DNA of 64,000 nt from Peronospora farinosa (lineage: Eukaryota; Oomycota; Peronosporomycetes; Peronosporales; Peronosporaceae). This document shows, in pieces, positions 59,256 to 64,000 of the stretch (the stretch's first letter is position 1; each line of letters starts with the position of its first letter). A model generated the notes under the pieces. It was given only the letters and a program-made list of their open reading frames with translations. It made no database searches and was not told where the DNA came from. Location: assembly GCA_947646735.1 (NCBI GenBank), contig CANTFK010000994.1:1-64000 (forward strand). The letters run 5' to 3'. The position numbers and the translations under genes are program-made.

Positions 59256-60308
59256 CTACACCACTTTCAAAGCATCCTTATGTTCGGCCTGCCAACACCA
59301 TTCTACATCCTTTTTAAGGAGATTGGATAACGGCCGAGCCATATCAGCGTAATTCTCGCTATACTTGTGTAAGTAATTGGCAAGGCCAAGCCATTTACGC
59401 AAGTCCTTTTGAGACTGTGGAACAGGCCAATCGACTATGGCTTTGACTTTGGCGGGATCCGCTCGTAGGCCCCGCTTCCCAATGAAGCACCCTAGAAAGG
59501 GAATTTCTTCGGCCCCGAAGATGCACTTAGATGCATTAGCATATAATTTATTAGTGCGCATGCACTCGAGCACTGCTCGTAAATGAACAATATGGTTCTC
59601 AATATCTGACCGCCCATGTTCAGCTCGGCTATGGACAAAAATGTCATCAAAATACGTCTGTGCATAACTTCGATGGGGTCGAAACAATTGCGTCACCAAA
59701 CGGTTAAACGTAGCCGGAGCATTAGATAGCCCCTGGGGCATCACTAACCACTCCCAGAGCATACCGCTCGGAGTACTAACAGCAGTAAGCGGAATATCAC
59801 TAGCTCGCATGAGCAATTGGTAATAACCATCGACTAAGTCGAGCGCACTGTACATGGTACAACCGACCATATTGTTCTGAAGAACATCCTTTCTAGGTAT
59901 CGGTGTCTGTGCAGGTATAGTGGCCGCATTGAGCTTATTATAAGCATGAACGATACGCCATTTACCATTTGGTTTCTTAACACAGAAAGTGGGTGTCGAG
60001 TGCGGAGATTTACTCTCACGCACCATGCCCGCCGCGTGCTTTGCACGAAAGAACTCGTCAATGACGTCACACTGTTCTTTGGGTAAAGGCCACTGCCGTG
60101 TTACACAGTATTTGGTTCCGGGAACCAAGTCAATTTCATGACGTACGCCCCTATCAGGTGGTAGAACCGACGGTGGATCGTGACACACCACGTCCTGGAA
60201 TTCCTTTACCAAAGGATAGTAGGGATCTGAAGGGTTTTTCAGAATAGATGCCCCACGACGTGCACTTAGTGCCGCCTTTGGTATCTTCAAGGACTGTCTC
60301 ATCGACAA
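59256..60308 (-). pseudogene. reverse transcriptase of element C
   Basis: A 350-codon frame with the full Ty3 RT series: KYCVTRQWPLPKEQCDVIDE, PTFCVKKPNGKWRIVHAYNK, TPIPRKDVLQ, SALDLVDGYYQLLM, MPQGLSNAPATFNRLV, the catalytic YFDDIFVHSRAE and the thumb/connection motif FLGCFIGKRGLRADP and LRKWLGLANYLHKY. It is intact up to the TAG at its end, which breaks the link to RNase H. A frameshift near 60300 separates it from the linker. Confidence 0.88.
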
Positions 60309-61152
60309 GCGAGGATGAGTTCAACTCGAGGTTAGGTCGAATGACTACCATATCGGATAGAGCACCTGCCTTCAAGGCCTGATGAAATTCATCCACAGAC
60401 ATTTCGTCTAGCTCTAAAAGAGCATTTAATGATGGGAGGGCCTCAAGGTCAACCTCACCATCTACATCACCTGTCACTCCGTTGACCAGGGTGTACAACT
60501 GGTCATTGACATTACTATGCGATAAAACAGAAGCTTTGCGTCTCGCAGCCGCCATCTGGCGACGCTGCCGTCTCATTGACGAGACCGTACTCTTCAAAGT
60601 ACTTGGGATATTATCATCCCCAAGGTCAACAGACCCCTTGTCGTTTACTTGCCCTATGCGAGGGCCGATGTCATTACCGACACCCAGTGGGTCACTAGTA
60701 CCAGTGACTTCACTAACAAGGTCATCGACCTTCACTTGCTCTATACGAGAGCCGATGTCATTATCGACATCCAGTGAATCGCATTTACAGCCAATATCAC
60801 TAACAAGGTCATCGACCTTCACTTGCTCTATACGAGAGCCGATGTCATTACCGACATCCAGTAAATCGCATTTACAGCCAATATTACTAACAAGGTCATC
60901 GGCCTTAACTTGCTCTATACGAGAGCCGATGTCATTACCGACATCCAGTGTCTCAATATTACTTTGAGTATCACTCAACGGAGTACGTGCCGTTCCACTA
61001 AGTGTCATTGAGCTCTGCTCGACACTATTATTGTTGACATCGGAGTTTATCAACTCAGACACTCCAATGTCCAGCACACTAACTGAATCAGTTAATGGCT
61101 CGCGCCAATAGCACTTTTGTTTTCTAGCGAAGGTGGGTTCATGTCTCTCCAA
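60300..61152 (-). pseudogene. protease-RT linker of element C with tandem repeats
   Basis: A hydrophilic, acidic stretch without known domain. It contains three to four copies of a 29-residue unit ([20 protein letters not shown], then CKCDSLDVG), encoded by an 87-bp tandem repeat at about 60660-60960 (copies begin near 60751, 60838 and 60925). The part after about 60300 in this frame ([13 protein letters not shown]..) is out of frame with RT. Confidence 0.65.
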
Positions 61153-61181
61153 AGCTTCGCTAGGAACATTGCGCGTTGCGC

Positions 61182-61562
61182 CTAAAGTTTTGGATCTCCA
61201 ATCGATCCACGGCTCATGGCATCCAGCCAGGCCATACCGAGAATGAGATCATATCTCGAGTCCAAATCTAGGACAAGACAGCGTTCAACGCTATTGAAGT
61301 CTAAGAACTTCACACCTAAGTTCAACGGAACTTTAGGAACGGTGACACGTACACCGGTCGCGAGACGTACGGTTATACTGTCACCCTCTTGCGCTTCTAG
61401 CGCCTCAGCATACAGCTGACTCCCTTCAAGGGAGCGACGTCGGACATAATTCCCTGACGCCCCTGAGTCAATTAAAATTGACCATGGTTTCTCAAAACCC
61501 TTAACGGTTGCCGACACAACCAACAAGCCTGGCTTGTAATTTTGTTCTATGGGAGCATCCAC
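61182..61562 (-). pseudogene. aspartic protease of element C
   Basis: A 126-codon frame with the retropepsin site WSILIDSGASGNYVRRRSLE, a flap region and [11 protein letters not shown]. It ends at a stop just after GDPKL, with the reading continued in another frame. Confidence 0.8.
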
Positions 61563-61651
61563 AGAACCACCTGGGGCTAAGCCCTGTTTACCTTTACCTC
61601 CTAAAGATTCAACAGAACTTAGTTCTTTCCCAGTAGGGCGCCCCGCGCCTA

Positions 61652-62645
61652 CTAGGAGTTGACGTTTTCCCCTGCGGTGCTCGCCTTTTGGCTAGGAGCA
61701 GGGTTTCGGCTTTGCCGATTTGAACGTTGCTTTCGCAACGGACAGCTAGGGCGGAGATGCCTAGTGCTTCCGCACATGTAACATCTACGGATGTTACCTT
61801 GCTGCTCAGCAGCTTGAAGCTCAGCTTCTTCCGCTTGACTGAGATCCATGGGTTCCGCCCTATTAGAGGTATTTGATTGATACCAGGGCAGAACATATCG
61901 AGCAGATTTAAAATTAAATTCAGCGTTAAACGCTACGCTTACTGCCTCCTCAAAAGTTGAAGGCTGGACACGGAAAACTTCCGTCCTGGCGACCCCAGTG
62001 CGAAGTCTTTCCATAAAAATGGTTACTCGGACTTCCTCTGCCAGTGGGTCCTGCTGCATAGCAGCAATGAGAGTTCTCAACTCTTGGACATAGTCCGACA
62101 ATTCTTTCTTACCCTGTCGGGTAGCTAAGAAGCGGGAGTGCACTGATTAGGCGGTGCAAACACGCAAGTTAATTGCTTTTTAAGCATTTCCCATGTGGGA
62201 AATGCAGCATTTACAGAGACATCGCTCGTTAGAGCCCACTCTCTAGCTCTTCCACCGAGCTTAGAAATGGCAAACCAACTCGTTGCTTATCGGATACAAG
62301 CATGGCGGCATCCATTGCCATTTCAACTTCTCGGATCCAGAGGAGAAGGTTCTCTCCCTCCTTCCCTTCGAAGGTCTTTACATTTAAAACAAGTGGACGA
62401 GCCTTTGGCTCTGCATCGGGCACAGGTACCGGAATGTACTGTGTAGGCGCAGCTGACGCTGCCTGGTCATGGACCTGCCCGAGGAGCGTTGCCTCATAAC
62501 GCATAAAGGCCTCAAGGCGAGCATTTAGAACCTCGGGGCCTTGGGCCAAAAGGGCCTCGATTTGATCAGGCCCGACGAACGCAGATAGTTTATCTAAGGC
62601 GAGTCGTTGTGCCTCAGAGAGGTGATTTTGATTCTCCATTCTCAC
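61652..62645 (-). pseudogene. gag of element C (two frames)
   Basis: Frame 62229-62645 gives the Gag N-terminus and the start of the capsid-like domain ([30 protein letters not shown]). After a frameshift and a stop near 62200, frame 61652-62143 continues with [41 protein letters not shown] and the CCHC zinc knuckle CYMCGSTRHLRPSC. The start lies about 50 bp inside the 5' LTR. Confidence 0.8.
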
Positions 62646-62699
62646 AGAGGGTCAGTCTTTAAGGACTCAGGTGTAGGATTGACTACTAGTGCTACCAAG

Positions 62700-63341
62700 T
62701 GTAGCGGAGCTACACAGCTCTTTAGCCAGAGGAAGACTTTCGGCTGGAAGCCTCTTAGTTCTAGAGAACTAAATAGAGTGAAGGCTAAAAGCCACTTAGT
62801 TCTGAGGAACTAATTAAACGACTTAAAGTCACCCTGTTCTAAGGAACTAGGAAAGAGACTTTTAGTCAATCAAGCAATATGCTTAAGGTTCAGAGAACCA
62901 ACGCACAGAGTGCAAGAACAAGCTAGAAGCTTAGGGGTTCAGAGAACCAACGCACGAAGTGCACAAGAGAGCAAGTCAGAACGACTTGCGATCTTAAACT
63001 CAAAAGGAGAACTGATTGTATTTATGCTTTAAGATTTTTATGAATAGTCCTACTCTAAGTACACTACACTAGATTAATTACTATAATAGTGATTATTATA
63101 TGCAGACTTTGCTATTGGACGACGTATCGTCTAAACATCTGTGTATGATGTACTTAATACAGCGTTAGTGATTTATCGAATCCCAATCGATAAGATACGG
63201 TATTACCGAATACCGTATTATAACGCTCATACTTAATACCTCTCTAAAGAGAAGTATAATAATGCATTATATGCAATAGAAAGGATAGTTTAAGCGTAAA
63301 CTCTCGGAAAGACGATACAACCGTCGTGTAACCCCGTTACA
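62700..63341 (-). repeat. 5' LTR of element C
   Basis: Same ends and length as 55420-56061. The primer-binding site TGGTAGCACTAGTAGTC (minus strand, 62681-62697) lies two bases inside it. Confidence 0.92.
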
Positions 63342-64000
63342 AGACGCATTTACGATAATGCAATATGATACTACGCAGAACAAGGTTTCATCGATTGACG
63401 AGCTCTCTGCTGTCACAGATGACCCTCCGTGGTCATGTGATTAAGCAACATCAGGACAAAGACTCGATGATTTAACAAATTAGGTCAGCATGTCTTTCAG
63501 GCAAAAAAACTCGGTTTATCAGTTTGTTCCTCTTCTCAAAAGTAATTTGATAAAATACCAAAACGAGTAAATATCTTTCATTCATGACTTAATATATTAG
63601 TATCATGCGAGCCTAGTACATCCAGATAGTGAACGGCTGTACAAGACTATGCGCCAAATTTTATATTGGCCCAGCATGGCGCAATTGTGGACTTAACTAA
63701 AACGTGGTTGGTGTGCAAGCGTGCAAATGTGCATGGTGGCAAACAAGACTATAATCTACTACCACCAAGGACTATGACAACCGTTCACCCATTAATCGTT
63801 GTTCAGGTTGATCTCATTGAGCCCAACGACGGCGGGTGCTATGGAATAACCATAATTGATCAGGGAACGAGGTGGTTGAAAGTGGGTGTCCAAGCAAACA
63901 AGTTTTCGCTAACAACGGCAGAAAGTTTCGATCGCGAGTGGTTATGCCGTTACCCTCGACCACAGGTTGTCATCCACGATCAAGGCTTTGAATTTACATG
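63342..64000 (+). pseudogene. element E resumed: RNase H end and integrase, runs off window
   Basis: After the AGACG duplication (63342-63346) the RNase H end continues in frame as AFTIMQYD. Near 63600-63680 the integrase zinc-finger region is recognisable (RLYKTMRQILYWPSMAQ). From about 63783 an open frame of more than 70 codons reads through the right edge with integrase core motifs: VQVDLIEPNDGG with the first Asp, TIIDQGTRW, and VIHDQGFEFT with the second Asp. Confidence 0.65.

Larger units (their letters stand above)
55420..63341 (-). mobile_element. Ty3/Gypsy element C, full length, nested in E
   Basis: Two 642-bp LTRs (55420-56061, 62700-63341) flank 6.6 kb, with target duplications AGACG at 55415-55419 and 63342-63346. 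The LTRs differ at about four sites. Genes read on the minus strand: gag, protease, repeat linker, RT, RNase H, integrase, chromodomain. A plus-strand coding frame occupies the 3' end, as in element B. Pol is broken by two stops and a few frameshifts, so the copy is recent but defective. Confidence 0.94.

Noticed and set aside
60482..60967. Ser/Thr-rich plus-strand frame (161 codons) in element C
   Set aside because: It is a shadow of the 87-bp tandem repeat in the minus-strand linker.

Overview
The window looks like a repeat-rich, gene-poor region of an oomycete genome, most likely Phytophthora or a close relative. The evidence is short GT-AG introns in compact genes, a proteasome beta-3 subunit and an SR140/U2SURP-type splicing factor of eukaryotic type, and many Ty3/Gypsy and Ty1/Copia retrotransposons whose LTRs mostly start TGTAACGGG or TGTGGTGGAGTG. 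The species cannot be told from the sequence alone.

Layout. Positions 1-21454 are Ty3 retrotransposons. Two copies of one family (A) lie head to head: a left copy (1-2827, minus, running off the edge) and a right copy (3249-21454, plus). Together they make a near-perfect inverted repeat. The integrase of the right copy is split by a nested Ty3 element of another family (B, 10296-17828, minus, 338-bp LTRs, target duplication CGCAT). Positions 22033-26030 hold two intact, intron-containing host genes (PSMB3 and SR140). Positions 29078-30428 hold a Thr-rich type I membrane protein gene with a frameshift, followed by a tRNA-Arg(CCG) at 30599. A coiled-coil protein is at 33274-33789 (minus). The rest up to about 36 kb is non-coding or decayed.

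Positions 36095-40951 are a decayed Ty3 element (D, related to B). It abuts an A-type LTR fragment and a decayed minus-strand Copia fragment (41282-43740). Positions 44453-49060 are a full-length Copia element (F, 243-bp LTRs, target duplication ATAAG). Then come a dispersed CCGTCG/CGACGG palindrome array (49.4-50.2 kb), a pseudogene resembling an AA9-type polysaccharide monooxygenase, and a solo A-type LTR (51455-52745). An old decayed Ty3 element (E, 52.8-64.0 kb) is split by a third full-length Ty3 element (C, 55420-63341, minus, 642-bp LTRs, target duplication AGACG).

The most striking observation is that all three Ty3 families with a preserved 3' end (A, B and C) carry an extra protein-coding frame in antisense. 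It starts just inside the 3' LTR and reads towards pol. In B and C it overlaps the integrase tail/chromodomain on the opposite strand. In C one single-base deletion breaks the reading frames on both strands at once, which argues that both were translated. The three antisense proteins are not obviously alike in sequence, but all have low-complexity and coiled-coil segments.
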